This document shows, piece after piece, positions 28,847 to 38,053 of a stretch of 64,000 bases of DNA. This DNA comes from Balneola sp. MJW-20 (lineage in GTDB: Bacteria; Bacteroidota; Rhodothermia; Balneolales; Balneolaceae), in the NCBI RefSeq assembly GCF_040811775.1, contig NZ_JBFNXW010000001.1, positions 1,178,001-1,242,000 on the forward strand, written 5' to 3'. Under the pieces are notes generated by a model. The model did no database searches and was not told the origin of the DNA. It worked only from the letters and a program-made list of their open reading frames with translations. Position 1 is the first letter of the stretch; each line of letters begins with the position of its first letter. Both the position numbers and the translations under genes were made by a program.

Positions 28847-29524
28847 ATGAAGAATTCATCTTCCAGGTTATTATTTATACTAATCATCACCATCCTGCCG
28901 CTTAGTTCGTGCAGTAACTGGAGCAAAACGGCAAAAGGAACTACCATAGGTGCAGGAGCTGGTGCATTAGCAGGAGCCATCATTGGTAAAGCTGCTGGGA
29001 ATACCACAACAGGAGCAATTGTAGGTGCAGCAGTTGGAGGTGCAGCCGGAGCATCCATCGGATATTATATGGACAGGCAAGCCCGTGAGATCGAGGAAGA
29101 TCTGGAAGGAGCTAAAGTGGAGAGAGTAGGCGAAGGGATCAAGATCACTTTTGACTCGGGTATCCTCTTCGATGTCAATTCTTATACTCTTAAAGATGTT
29201 TCCAAAGCGAATATCGCTGACCTTTCCAAAATCTTACAAAAGTATGAGGACACTAACATTATGGTTGCTGGTCATACCGATGATACAGGAACTGAAGAAT
29301 ACAACCAGAAATTATCGGAGCAGCGTGCAATGTCGGTTGCTGAGTATACCGCATTTACAGGTGTTGAAGCGTCCAGAATGACCATAATTGGTTATGGTGA
29401 ATCTCAACCAGTTGCTGATAACAGCACCGTTGAAGGCAGACAGCTGAATCGCCGGGTCGAGATAGCGATCTGGGCCAATGATAAACTGAAAGAAGCCGCA
29501 CGTAAAGGAGAAATCGAAGAATAA
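28847..29524 (+). CDS. OmpA-family lipoprotein with glycine zipper
   Basis: Lipidated at Cys22 (PLSSC). Residues ~33-75 are a glycine-zipper region (GTTIGAGAGALAGAIIG...GAAVGGAAGASIG) that inserts in or oligomerises at membranes. The C-terminal OmpA/MotB domain (~110-212) has FDVNSYTL, VAGHTDDTGTEEYN, LSEQRAMSVAEY and NRRVEIAIW, the peptidoglycan-binding signature. Such YiaD-like proteins tether the outer membrane to the wall. A terminator follows. The -7-like GTAGTTTG before it (28789-28796) is one possible promoter. Confidence 0.93.
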   Translation: MKNSSSRLLFILIITILPLSSCSNWSKTAKGTTIGAGAGALAGAIIGKAAGNTTTGAIVGAAVGGAAGASIGYYMDRQAREIEEDLEGAKVERVGEGIKITFDSGILFDVNSYTLKDVSKANIADLSKILQKYEDTNIMVAGHTDDTGTEEYNQKLSEQRAMSVAEYTAFTGVEASRMTIIGYGESQPVADNSTVEGRQLNRRVEIAIWANDKLKEAARKGEIEE

Positions 29525-29554
29525 TTTCAACTGCTTCAATCACCTTTTAGATTT

Positions 29555-29588
29555 AAAGCCTGTCTTACCGGACAGGCTTTTTTGTTTT
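29555..29588 (+). terminator. Intrinsic terminator of the OmpA-family gene
   Basis: A 10-bp perfect stem (29555-29564 with 29571-29580, AAAGCCTGTC and complement), a 6-base loop, and a T-rich tail interrupted by one G. Confidence 0.9.
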
Positions 29589-29642
29589 GCTTACTCTGCT
29601 ATTTTAAGGATATTCTTCAAATGCTCATTGAAAGTTCTATTA

Positions 29643-30743
29643 ATGAATAAGCTCCGAAAAAAGATACGCATACCCTCCTTCATCAAACACCAGCATAAAG
29701 CGAGAAAAGCACCCGGCGAGGCTCCGGGAACCCTGAAATTTGTTGGTGATAAGAAGACCGAAGAGGTAACCATAGAACTGTATGATTATGACTCTGAGCA
29801 GTATAGTTTTCATGATCTGTCCAAAATAGATGACAGTAAACCATACCTTGATTCTCCCTCAAAAACGTGGATCAACATAAAGGGTTTGCATGATATTGAA
29901 GCACTAAAAAGAATCTGGACATATTTCGATCTGCACCCGCTGATTCAGGAAGATATTCTCAATACTTCACAAAGATCTAAGATTGAAAATTACCAGAATA
30001 ATATTTTCTTCGTGATAAGAATGTTCAACTATATAGACGAAGATGAAGATCTGAATGTAGAACAGGTCAGCATTGTGCTGGGAAGTAATTATGTGCTTTC
30101 TTTTCAGGAGTCTGATTATCCCGTATTTGTCCCGGTTGTTGAACGTATTAAAAAAGGTGCATTTCGCCTCAGGAATGAGGGGCCTGATTACTCTGCTTAT
30201 GCCCTGCTTGACACTATTGTTGATCACTACTTTCACGTACTTGAAAAATTAGGGGATGAAATTGAAGAGCTGGAGGAAAAGATCCTCGAAAATGACGACT
30301 CCAGCATTCCGCAGCAGATCCATGCTACCCGCAGAAAACTAATTTATTTTCGTAAATCGGTCTGGCCTATGCGCGACAGTCTGAATACACTTATTAGAGA
30401 CGAAAGCCCCTTTATTAACGAACAAAATAAAGTCTTTTATCGTGATGTCTATGACCACCTGGTTCAGATCATAGATGGGGTCGAAAACTACCGGGATATG
30501 GTCATGGGACTTCTGGATATGTATATGTCACATGTCAGTAATAAAATGAATGAAGTGATGAAGGTTCTTACGATCATTGCCACGATCTTCATACCCCTTA
30601 CTTTTGTTGCCGGTATTTACGGAATGAATTTTCAGTATATGCCAGAGCTGTCCTATACCTGGGCTTATCCCGCTGTTTGGGTCGTCATGATCACCATCAC
30701 AATTGTTATGATCTTATTTTTCCGTAGAAAAGACTGGCTCTGA
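29643..30743 (+). CDS. corA: Magnesium/cobalt transporter CorA
   Basis: Pentameric Mg2+/Co2+ channel. The ATG at 29643 (MNKLRKKIRIPSF) gives 366 residues; the frame could start five codons upstream at TTG. The N-terminal alpha/beta cytoplasmic domain is followed by the long helix (LEKLGDEIEELEEKILENDD) and two C-terminal TMs. TM1 is followed by the selectivity signature YGMNFQYMPEL. It is preceded by a terminator and followed by a convergent porin gene. Confidence 0.96.
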   Translation: MNKLRKKIRIPSFIKHQHKARKAPGEAPGTLKFVGDKKTEEVTIELYDYDSEQYSFHDLSKIDDSKPYLDSPSKTWINIKGLHDIEALKRIWTYFDLHPLIQEDILNTSQRSKIENYQNNIFFVIRMFNYIDEDEDLNVEQVSIVLGSNYVLSFQESDYPVFVPVVERIKKGAFRLRNEGPDYSAYALLDTIVDHYFHVLEKLGDEIEELEEKILENDDSSIPQQIHATRRKLIYFRKSVWPMRDSLNTLIRDESPFINEQNKVFYRDVYDHLVQIIDGVENYRDMVMGLLDMYMSHVSNKMNEVMKVLTIIATIFIPLTFVAGIYGMNFQYMPELSYTWAYPAVWVVMITITIVMILFFRRKDWL

Positions 30744-30747
30744 AACA

Positions 30748-30774
30748 GATAAGACCTCTTGCGGAGGCCTTATC
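30748..30774 (+). terminator. Weak hairpin after corA, possibly a convergent terminator
   Basis: GATAAG-A-CCTCT paired with its near complement to 30774 gives a 12-bp stem with one A-C mismatch and a 3-base loop. There is only a short T tail, so efficiency is doubtful. It lies between corA and the convergent porin gene. Confidence 0.5.
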
Positions 30775-30804
30775 TTTAACTAACTACGGAGATTCTGACA
30801 ACAA

Positions 30805-32340
30805 TTATCTGAATGTGTATCGGATCCCTGCTATCACATTGAATAGCTGAGACCTTAGCGAAGTCTGTTCGCTTATTACAGAAGTATTGTTGTCGAATTC
30901 ATACAATACAGAACGGTCATTCCATACGGTATATTGTCCTCCAAAAGTAAAGGACCACTCTGGGCTGAGATCATATTCAAAACCTGCCGATATCTGTGTT
31001 CTGATTACTTCAAATTCAGTTGACGGACTCGGTGAATAAGCGTACCCGCCATATAGCTCAGTGTTGTCATTCATAGAGTACTTAAGTCCCAAGCGATAAT
31101 CCATGGTGCTTTGATATAAATCTCTGATCTGCTCATTAACCCGTTGCTGATCTCTTGCAAGAGTAATTCTTTCCAGTCCGTCTCCATCCGAATCGGATAC
31201 AAAATCAACTTCCAGTTCTGTAAAATCCCGATAACGTGCGGATGCAGATATTTCAACTCCGGCAGCCGGACCAAGACTAAGCCCGAACTGATATTCAGTC
31301 GGTCTTCGTAGTCTGTATTTAAATATCCCGTAATCTTCTTCAAAGAAGAATGGTTCTGATCCGTCATCTAAATTATTCTGCAGGGAAGTGTAATAATCCT
31401 CTTCTATTCTCATCAGAAAAGGGAGATAGATAGAAGAACCTATTTTCAGGAAATTCATATCCAGGGCTACTCCTGCTCTGAGGTCAAATCCATAATGAAG
31501 TGATTCTAGATCTTCTGTGAATTCCAATGATTCCACGTCTGTAAACTGGCCGGCCCGGCTGGAAGGGATCAGCTCTCTGTTATAATTATTCTGCAGATCT
31601 ACTTCCAGAAAACTATTCTGAAAACGGTGATTTCCATATGAATATCCAAGTGATACTCCGGCGTAAAGACTCTTTGCTATCTCCGATGATATAAAAGCTG
31701 AATAATTGCCGATCCTTCCACTTTGCCTTCTTATAAAATCCTGGTCCAGACCTCTATAACCTGTGTCCAGTCTGAAGATAGAGGTTAGAGAGGTTGAGGT
31801 TTGAGTAACATAGTCTGCTGCAAAAGTTTCAAAAGCGAGGGTTTCAAATCCGCTGCCGGGTTCTGCAAAATAGTCTGTGATACTTGATCTTTGATTGAAA
31901 GCTGATGAATTATCAATTCGGTTGTAGATATCGGTTGTTGTATAGCCCGCACCGATAATAAAACTACCCTGATAGGTAGGAGCTTTATATACAAATCCGA
32001 ATTCTCCTAACCGGAAAGAATTATTCGATTCGGAGGTACTGTTTCCCAGAAAAGTACTCTGCTCATTGATATTATTATTGATCAGAGAAAAGGTAAAATC
32101 TGATTCTTTTGCCATACCCATTACAGCAGGGTTCTGCAGAAAAGAACTATATCCGTTATAACTGCTGACAGATGGAAGAACCCCACTTTTAGCTCCATTC
32201 GAATAATTTGAGGTGCCCATCTGGTAAGTAAGATAGGAATAATTATTCGGATCAAGACCCAGCTGAGCATTTACCTTTGTAACACTACCGGCAAAAAGGA
32301 TCAACATTAGCAGAACAAGGAATTTGTAGATTTTTGTCAT
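30805..32340 (-). CDS. FadL/OMPP1-like outer-membrane porin
   Basis: A Sec signal (MTKIYKFLVLLMLILFAGS, start 32340; the frame could open 15 codons earlier) leads a 511-residue outer-membrane beta-barrel. The FadL-family opening is present: SSFLQNPAVMGMAKESDFTFSLINNNINEQ resembles the plug-domain NPA motif, and the protein ends with an aromatic C-terminal residue pattern (GIRYTFR). FadL relatives import hydrophobic compounds such as long-chain fatty acids; the substrate here is unknown. No partner genes adjoin it. Confidence 0.72.
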   Translation of the reverse strand: MTKIYKFLVLLMLILFAGSVTKVNAQLGLDPNNYSYLTYQMGTSNYSNGAKSGVLPSVSSYNGYSSFLQNPAVMGMAKESDFTFSLINNNINEQSTFLGNSTSESNNSFRLGEFGFVYKAPTYQGSFIIGAGYTTTDIYNRIDNSSAFNQRSSITDYFAEPGSGFETLAFETFAADYVTQTSTSLTSIFRLDTGYRGLDQDFIRRQSGRIGNYSAFISSEIAKSLYAGVSLGYSYGNHRFQNSFLEVDLQNNYNRELIPSSRAGQFTDVESLEFTEDLESLHYGFDLRAGVALDMNFLKIGSSIYLPFLMRIEEDYYTSLQNNLDDGSEPFFFEEDYGIFKYRLRRPTEYQFGLSLGPAAGVEISASARYRDFTELEVDFVSDSDGDGLERITLARDQQRVNEQIRDLYQSTMDYRLGLKYSMNDNTELYGGYAYSPSPSTEFEVIRTQISAGFEYDLSPEWSFTFGGQYTVWNDRSVLYEFDNNTSVISEQTSLRSQLFNVIAGIRYTFR

Positions 32341-32421
32341 AACCGGCTCATTGTTTTGAATCATTTTTGATTGTCGAAAGGGCATACTTCTGGCAGGTTC
32401 ATGTTAAAAGTATAAGCCCCG

Positions 32422-32468
32422 AAAAAAGGCCAAAACCCGATGTATGTATTATTCCGGTATTTTGGCCT
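32422..32468 (-). terminator. Intrinsic terminator of the Ser/Arg-rich lipoprotein gene
   Basis: On the minus strand a 9-bp perfect stem (AGGCCAAAA at 32427-32435 with its complement at 32460-32468) encloses a partly paired 24-base loop and is followed by six T (32422-32427), about 26 bp after the stop at 32494. Confidence 0.75.
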
Positions 32469-32493
32469 GTATCAGATTTAAAAGATACTGTAA

Positions 32494-34269
32494 TTAGTTT
32501 CCGCCACGCTTGGATGAAGAACTTCGGCTGCTGCCTCTGCTTCTTGAAGAAGATGAACCTCTGCTTGAAGAGGACCGACTGCTGCTCCTTACCGAACTGC
32601 TTGAACGGCTGCTCGAAGAGCTTCTTCGGACTGATGAAGATCTGCTGCTGCCAGATCTTGTAGAACTGCGAACTCTGCTATTCGATGGAATAGTAGTTCT
32701 CACTCTGTTACGAGATGAAGCATTATTGCCAACGGTAGAACGGCTTCTGTTAACCGGAGAAGAAACTCTGCTTCGCTGAGAAACGGAAGAACGACTGCTT
32801 CTTTCCTGCTGTAAGAGTGAATTAATTCTACCTCTTAAACTTTGTGAACCATCGCTTACAGAACTTCTGCTTTTGGTTGCTTCACGGCTTCTGAGTGTGT
32901 TTCTGGAGGCGGTTGAAGTAGAATTTCTCTTCTTCAGCAGAGCATTAGTTCTGGCTATACGAGCTTGTGTACTCGGACGATATCCTGTACCGGTATCAGG
33001 ACTAATGGAACTGCTTAGGCTTCCGCCGCCACCTCGCTTACCGGATGATGAACCTGATGATCCGCCGCTTCTGCCGCTTGAACCTGAACTACCAGATGAT
33101 CCGCCACTTCTGCTTCTTCCCACTCCGGAGCTTCCGGAACTTCCGCTGCTTCTGCTCCTGCCAATTCCTGAACTTCCGGAGCTGCCGCTACCGGAACTTC
33201 TGCGACTAATGCTACTGCTTCTGCCTGAAGAGGAAGATCTGTTACGGGATATTCCTGCACGGTTCAGACCAGAGCGTGTTGCAGAGCCTGAGCGGTTTCT
33301 GAGAGTGGACGACCTGGATCTTAAATCAGAATTATTTCTTGCATAGATACCTGAGGTTCGTGGATTCTTTCTGTAAAGTTCAGCTCTTGTACGGCCATAC
33401 TTACGGTTATTATAATAGTTATTAACCACGATGTAGTTATTGTTGAATCCCCAGATCCCACCTCTGTGACCATAAAATCCGTACAGAGGACCATAACCCC
33501 ACCAGTCATTCAATTCCCAGCCGTAAGCGACTAAGGAATACTGACCGAAAGGTAAGCATGGACTATTACCTGCCCAGTTCACAAATGGAGAGTTTACCAT
33601 ACCCCAGTTATTAAATCCTACACATCCGTTTCCAAATGATGCAAACAGACCTAGTCTGGATGGATTCCGGTATCTGTAGAAAGAATAGATATTTCCGTAA
33701 TACGGGTAGATATTCCCATAGACTGCATAGGTTGAATGAGCCAGTGCATAATTAAAACGATACTGAAAAGCCCAACGGGTGCCCCAGTAGTTTTCAAATA
33801 AAGCCTGGTTATATCCAAAGTCAGCGGTAGTATAAACTCTTCCGGGTGCCCGGTTGCGGAAATCATCCTGGCCGTCAGCGTATCCATAATCATAGCCTTC
33901 ATCAAAACCATCATCATAACCTTCCCAGTAGACACCCTGAAGGTCATTATCTTCATACCACTGTCTGGTTTCCAAATCCTGATATTGAATACCGGACTGC
34001 ATGAGATCGGCTTCTGATTCTATAACCTCATTATCAAAATAATCATCCTGATACAGATAGGGTTTTTCTATGGTTGAAGCCTGATAAGCCTGGCCCTCAT
34101 TAGCTGCTTCATTACCTGACCAGTCATAATAACCGTTCACTTCCTGAGAGCTGGGATAAAACTGGTTATCATCAATACGATCCAGACTAGAAAATTGGGT
34201 ATAGCATCCGCTAAGTCCGATTCCAAGTATGATCAGTAAATATTGAGTAGCCTTACTTTGGTATTTCAT
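32494..34269 (-). CDS. Lipoprotein with Ser/Arg/Gly-rich low-complexity C-terminus
   Basis: Start at 34269 is supported by a GGAG sequence 6 bp upstream and yields 591 residues with the lipobox LSGC (Cys22). Residues ~25-280 are Tyr/Asn/Gly/Trp-rich and contain Asp/Gly tracts (YDDGFDEGYDYGYADGQDDF) suggesting calcium binding or aggregation. From ~290 to the end the sequence is largely Arg and Ser with SGSSGSSG and RSRSS runs. It resembles no domain I know; the layout is like an RS-type disordered protein anchored outside the membrane. It follows the response regulator by 82 bp, with a perfect palindrome in between. Confidence 0.8.
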   Translation of the reverse strand: MKYQSKATQYLLIILGIGLSGCYTQFSSLDRIDDNQFYPSSQEVNGYYDWSGNEAANEGQAYQASTIEKPYLYQDDYFDNEVIESEADLMQSGIQYQDLETRQWYEDNDLQGVYWEGYDDGFDEGYDYGYADGQDDFRNRAPGRVYTTADFGYNQALFENYWGTRWAFQYRFNYALAHSTYAVYGNIYPYYGNIYSFYRYRNPSRLGLFASFGNGCVGFNNWGMVNSPFVNWAGNSPCLPFGQYSLVAYGWELNDWWGYGPLYGFYGHRGGIWGFNNNYIVVNNYYNNRKYGRTRAELYRKNPRTSGIYARNNSDLRSRSSTLRNRSGSATRSGLNRAGISRNRSSSSGRSSSISRRSSGSGSSGSSGIGRSRSSGSSGSSGVGRSRSGGSSGSSGSSGRSGGSSGSSSGKRGGGGSLSSSISPDTGTGYRPSTQARIARTNALLKKRNSTSTASRNTLRSREATKSRSSVSDGSQSLRGRINSLLQQERSSRSSVSQRSRVSSPVNRSRSTVGNNASSRNRVRTTIPSNSRVRSSTRSGSSRSSSVRRSSSSSRSSSSVRSSSRSSSSRGSSSSRSRGSSRSSSSKRGGN

Positions 34270-34320
34270 AATATTCTCCGTTGCTTTTATCAGTCTACGG
34301 GCTAAAAATGTCATAATTAC

Positions 34321-34344
34321 TTAACATGAACTATAACATGTTAA
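34321..34344. promoter_or_regulatory. Perfect palindrome before the Ser/Arg-rich lipoprotein
   Basis: TTAACATG (34321-34328), an 8-bp spacer, then the exact complement CATGTTAA (34337-34344). It lies between the response-regulator gene and the lipoprotein start, 52-75 bp before that ATG. The half-site TTAACATGAAC also occurs on the minus strand (about 32397-32407) before the porin gene. Confidence 0.5.
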
Positions 34345-34351
34345 TGTTAGC

Positions 34352-34981
34352 TCAGATCTCGCCTCTTAGTGACTTGGCAATAACCTCTGCTTTGGAGTTA
34401 ACATGTAATTTCTTATAAATATTCCGGATATGAGCTCTTACTGTGTCAATTGAAATATCATACCGGTCCGCTATCATTTTATAGCTCAAACCATCTACAA
34501 GACCGTTTACGATGTCCTGCTCCCGATTTGTCAGCATTGAATCCGGGTTTTTCTTCGGTTCATCATTGAAATGAGAGATCACCTTCCGGGCGATCTGCGG
34601 AGACATCGGAGCTCCTCCTTTCATCAGATTCTCAATTGATTCTTTGATCTCTGGAAGAGAAGTGTGTTTGAGCAAATATCCGGAAGCACCGGCTTTGAGA
34701 GAGTCGAATATCTTATGTGAGTCGTGGTAAACGGTAAGCATGATGATCTCAACTTCAGGATACTTGGATTTAATAACTTCCATGCCTTTTATCCCTGACA
34801 TTCCGGGTAATTGAATATCCATCAAAATTACATCCGGATGCTGATGATCTTCCAGAAACTCCAGCATTTCCTCTACGGAATCCACCGCTACCGGACACTG
34901 CATTTGGTCCTGCATATCCAGATATCTCTGAATAAGGTCTCTGATCTTTTTATTGTCTTCGACTATTCCTACGATGGTCAT
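34352..34981 (-). CDS. NarL/FixJ-type response regulator
   Basis: Cytoplasmic transcription factor of 209 residues. The receiver domain has the acidic pair near Glu8/Asp9, phospho-acceptor Asp55 (VILMDIQLPG), Thr83 and Lys105. A LuxR-type HTH forms the last ~65 residues (LTNREQDIVNGLVDGLSYKMIADRYDIS with TVRAHIRNIYKKLHV). The gene starts 10 bp after the sensor kinase stop, so they form a two-component pair. The neighbouring lipoprotein and porin genes are plausible targets. Confidence 0.95.
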   Translation of the reverse strand: MTIVGIVEDNKKIRDLIQRYLDMQDQMQCPVAVDSVEEMLEFLEDHQHPDVILMDIQLPGMSGIKGMEVIKSKYPEVEIIMLTVYHDSHKIFDSLKAGASGYLLKHTSLPEIKESIENLMKGGAPMSPQIARKVISHFNDEPKKNPDSMLTNREQDIVNGLVDGLSYKMIADRYDISIDTVRAHIRNIYKKLHVNSKAEVIAKSLRGEI

Positions 34982-34991
34982 AACAACTCCG

Positions 34992-37865
34992 TTAGTTCAT
35001 ATTAGTATCACCGGTTACAGTGATCCTGAATCCATTATCAGGATCAATATGTATATCTGCACCTATACGTTTCGCTCGCATTTCCATGTTACGTAAGCCA
35101 TGCCCGGTCTTTTTAGCACTTTTCCCTTTTGATCCGTTATCATAGATCTCGAGTTCGTAACTACCGTTTTGGTTGTGCATGGTTATTTCAACTTTATCGC
35201 CATTTGAATATTTAGCCACATTGTTGACTGCTTCCTTAAAAATAAGATACAGATTCTCTTTGAGTTCAACAGGAAGCTTATTTTCCATCTTCAGATCATC
35301 AAAATCATAGGTTACTGCCATATTCTTTGATTCAAGAGTATTAAGCACATAATCCTGCATCCGGTCAGTGAGATCTCCAAGAGTATCATTTCTCGCATCA
35401 ATTGACCATACGATGTCATCCAGGCTGCTTACGATCCTGCGGCACTGCTTTCCTATCTGCTGAAGAGAGTGTCCGATCTCATCATCCACTTTCCCGGCCT
35501 GTAAAAAATCAGACTGCAATGCGATCTCGGTAAGACTGGCTCCTACATCATCATGCAGGTCACTGGCTATTCTTACTCTCATTCGTTCAATATCAATCAG
35601 CTTTCTGGCCTTGTAATAGTTATAAAACAGCAGGATAATACTGATCACGGCTATGGCTATGATCGTAAGGAACCACCAGCTTAACCAGAACGGATAAGCT
35701 ACGGAAAAACGGATCTTTTTAACTTCCTCGCTCCAGTCTCCCTCCGGATTACGGGCCCGGACCTCGAATAAATGTTCACCCGACGGCACCGAGGGATACT
35801 TCACAATACGGTTGGTCGTCTGTTGCCAGTCAGGGTCCACTCCACTCATTCTGTACTGATATATGACCTGATCAGGGGCGGTCATATTTATTCCAGAATA
35901 CTCTATCTCCACGTAATTTTGATCATATTCAAGCGTATTCCCGTTACGGAGCCGATAATTTCTACCGGAAGCGTTGAATGAAATTAAATGAACGATCGGC
36001 GGGACCTTTTTACTGAGATAAGAACGCGGATCAAACCTACTCACACCTTCAACAGTACCAAACCAAAGATACCCCTCCCGGTCTTCGAACACGGCCCCGG
36101 AATTCAGCTCATCACCGATCAGGCCCTGATCATTAGTTATGAGTTTAAAGGCCTGCTCATTCCCTGACTGAGAAAAATACAGGTTAGCATCAAAGCGGAT
36201 CACTCCTTTTGTACTTCCCAGCCAGTAATACCCATTCTCTCCTTCATGAATGAAATAAGCTTTTTTATCGGGCATTCCATCATCCTGAGTAATACTCTGA
36301 AATCTTTCTCCGTCAAACCAAACAAATCCCCCTGCAGTAGTTGCCCATAATCGGTTTTCGCTGTCTATGTAGATATCAGTTACCGAATTATTGGGTAGTC
36401 CCTCAGATATTGTGAAGTTGTCAAAGTTTTCACCATCCCACCTGCTTATGCCACCGTCGAAGGTTGCTATCCAAATATCTCCCGATTCATCTTCGATCAC
36501 TTTACGAATGCTTGAACTTTCCATACCGTGAGACTCATCATACCTGGTAAATTTACCCTCCTCATAATGCACCAGTCCTTCTTCTTCAAGGCTGATCCAG
36601 TAAGAATTATCTGATGCCTCCATGACATTACGCACTTTTCTGAATGGGAACTGATCATCAGCAAAGACCTTAAGAACTCCCTCTTCGTAGGTAGCCAGTC
36701 CATCACTCATAGAGATCCACAACACATTCTTTGAGTCAACAAACAGGTTGTAGATCTTGTTATCGGGAAGTGCCGAGTTAATATTCAGGTCGTTAAATTC
36801 ACCATCAATGAGAGCGGTAATTCCACCCCCGTACATTCCAAACCATATACGTCCCTCTTTATCACCGGTTATGGTCAAAACCACATTATTCGGCAGACCC
36901 ATATCTGTATCATAGTTACTGAAATAATTACCAAAGAATATGGAAGCCCCTCCGCCATTTGTTCCAAACCACATATTCCCTTCGCGGTCGGACATGACCG
37001 AGGTGACGATGTTATTCGAGAGCCCTTGTTCTGTGGTATAATTCTGCACCTTTCCATCCTGATAAAAGCTTACTCCACCTTCCGCACCCAACCATATACC
37101 CCCTTCCGAAGTCGTCTCAATAGCCCAAATATTAGCACTTAACAATCCCTCTGACTCATTAATAATTTCGGTGACTCCATCCTGAAAAATCACCAGGCCG
37201 TTCCTGCTCCCGATCAGTACTTTTCCATTACCGGCAAAGACCACATCCCTTAGACGATCTTCCGGAAGCCCGTCATTCATTGTATAGACTCTGAAACTTC
37301 CATCATTGAGACTGGTCAATCCTCCGCGGGTTGCAAAATAAAGAGTCCCTTTATCGTCTTCTGTAATAGCTCTTACCCGGTTATTGCTCAAACCATTTAC
37401 TGTTGTGTACTGTATGAGTCGACCATTGGAATAATTCCACACCCCATCACCGTCTGTACCAAACCATAATGCACCATTACTATCCTGAAAGATGCTTAGT
37501 ATCGTGCTACTCTGCAGTGCATCCAGGTCTGGTTCTTTTTGTATACTGTCTTCTTCCCAATAGTTCACACCCGATTCAGATCCTATCCATAGTCTCCCGA
37601 AATTATCTTCATATACTGAATGCAGAGTGTTGTTATTCAGGCCGTTCTCTTCAAAATAAGATGTGGTGACTACTCCATCATATCGGGTCAGACCAAAACT
37701 GGTAGCCAACCATATGTAACCGTCTGAATCCTGTTCAATATCGTACACCACTGATTCAGTGAGTCCCTGCTCTATAGAATAAGTTCTGAAGGGATACTTT
37801 TGAGCAAAGGAATTGCCCCATAATATCATTAGTAATACAGCACTAAGGGATAGTTTTATTTTCAT
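34992..37865 (-). CDS. Two-component sensor kinase with Reg_prop beta-propeller
   Basis: 957 residues from ATG 37865 (MKIKLSLSAVLLMILWGNSFAQ). A periplasmic propeller of about fourteen Reg_prop repeats (WFGTxxGVxxY and GLSNN-type units) and a Y_Y_Y domain (~655-720) precede a TM at ~726-748. The kinase is of the HisKA_3 class with phospho-acceptor His771 in DLHDDVGASL, then HATPase with KEAVNNVAKY and GHGLRNMEMR. Unlike many Bacteroidota Reg_prop proteins it is not a hybrid with its own regulator domain; it pairs with the downstream NarL-type gene. The ligand is unknown, commonly a glycan in this family. Confidence 0.93.
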   Translation of the reverse strand: MKIKLSLSAVLLMILWGNSFAQKYPFRTYSIEQGLTESVVYDIEQDSDGYIWLATSFGLTRYDGVVTTSYFEENGLNNNTLHSVYEDNFGRLWIGSESGVNYWEEDSIQKEPDLDALQSSTILSIFQDSNGALWFGTDGDGVWNYSNGRLIQYTTVNGLSNNRVRAITEDDKGTLYFATRGGLTSLNDGSFRVYTMNDGLPEDRLRDVVFAGNGKVLIGSRNGLVIFQDGVTEIINESEGLLSANIWAIETTSEGGIWLGAEGGVSFYQDGKVQNYTTEQGLSNNIVTSVMSDREGNMWFGTNGGGASIFFGNYFSNYDTDMGLPNNVVLTITGDKEGRIWFGMYGGGITALIDGEFNDLNINSALPDNKIYNLFVDSKNVLWISMSDGLATYEEGVLKVFADDQFPFRKVRNVMEASDNSYWISLEEEGLVHYEEGKFTRYDESHGMESSSIRKVIEDESGDIWIATFDGGISRWDGENFDNFTISEGLPNNSVTDIYIDSENRLWATTAGGFVWFDGERFQSITQDDGMPDKKAYFIHEGENGYYWLGSTKGVIRFDANLYFSQSGNEQAFKLITNDQGLIGDELNSGAVFEDREGYLWFGTVEGVSRFDPRSYLSKKVPPIVHLISFNASGRNYRLRNGNTLEYDQNYVEIEYSGINMTAPDQVIYQYRMSGVDPDWQQTTNRIVKYPSVPSGEHLFEVRARNPEGDWSEEVKKIRFSVAYPFWLSWWFLTIIAIAVISIILLFYNYYKARKLIDIERMRVRIASDLHDDVGASLTEIALQSDFLQAGKVDDEIGHSLQQIGKQCRRIVSSLDDIVWSIDARNDTLGDLTDRMQDYVLNTLESKNMAVTYDFDDLKMENKLPVELKENLYLIFKEAVNNVAKYSNGDKVEITMHNQNGSYELEIYDNGSKGKSAKKTGHGLRNMEMRAKRIGADIHIDPDNGFRITVTGDTNMN

Positions 37866-38021
37866 AGGCAGTCCGGAAGCAATTGTCATAATACCAGTGT
37901 ATGGTACAAAATTTCTGAAAAAAGCAGGTTTGCAGCCCTCTTTATTCAGTAATCAGTTCTCTCGTAACCTTAATTGGATAGTATCAGGCAATAATTACAT
38001 AATCAACAAATATCAGGGATA

Positions 38022-38048
38022 ATAAAAAAGCCCTCATTTGAGGGCTTT
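38022..38048 (-). terminator. Intrinsic terminator of the sigma-factor gene
   Basis: AAAGCCCTC paired with GAGGGCTTT around a short ATTT loop, followed on the minus strand by a T-run, just after the sigma-factor stop at 38054. Confidence 0.85.
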
Positions 38049-38053
38049 AAGTT

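Noticed and set aside
32873..33260. Tandem-repeat or CRISPR-like array
   Set aside because: The repetition is coding low complexity (Ser/Gly/Arg codons) with no fixed repeat-spacer length.
32510..33346. Long Leu/Glu/Pro-rich plus-strand ORFs (about 89 and 157 codons) over the Ser/Arg-rich lipoprotein
   Set aside because: They are antisense readings of the low-complexity Ser/Arg codons, have no start signal and show no domain; the minus-strand gene has a lipobox and a Shine-Dalgarno.
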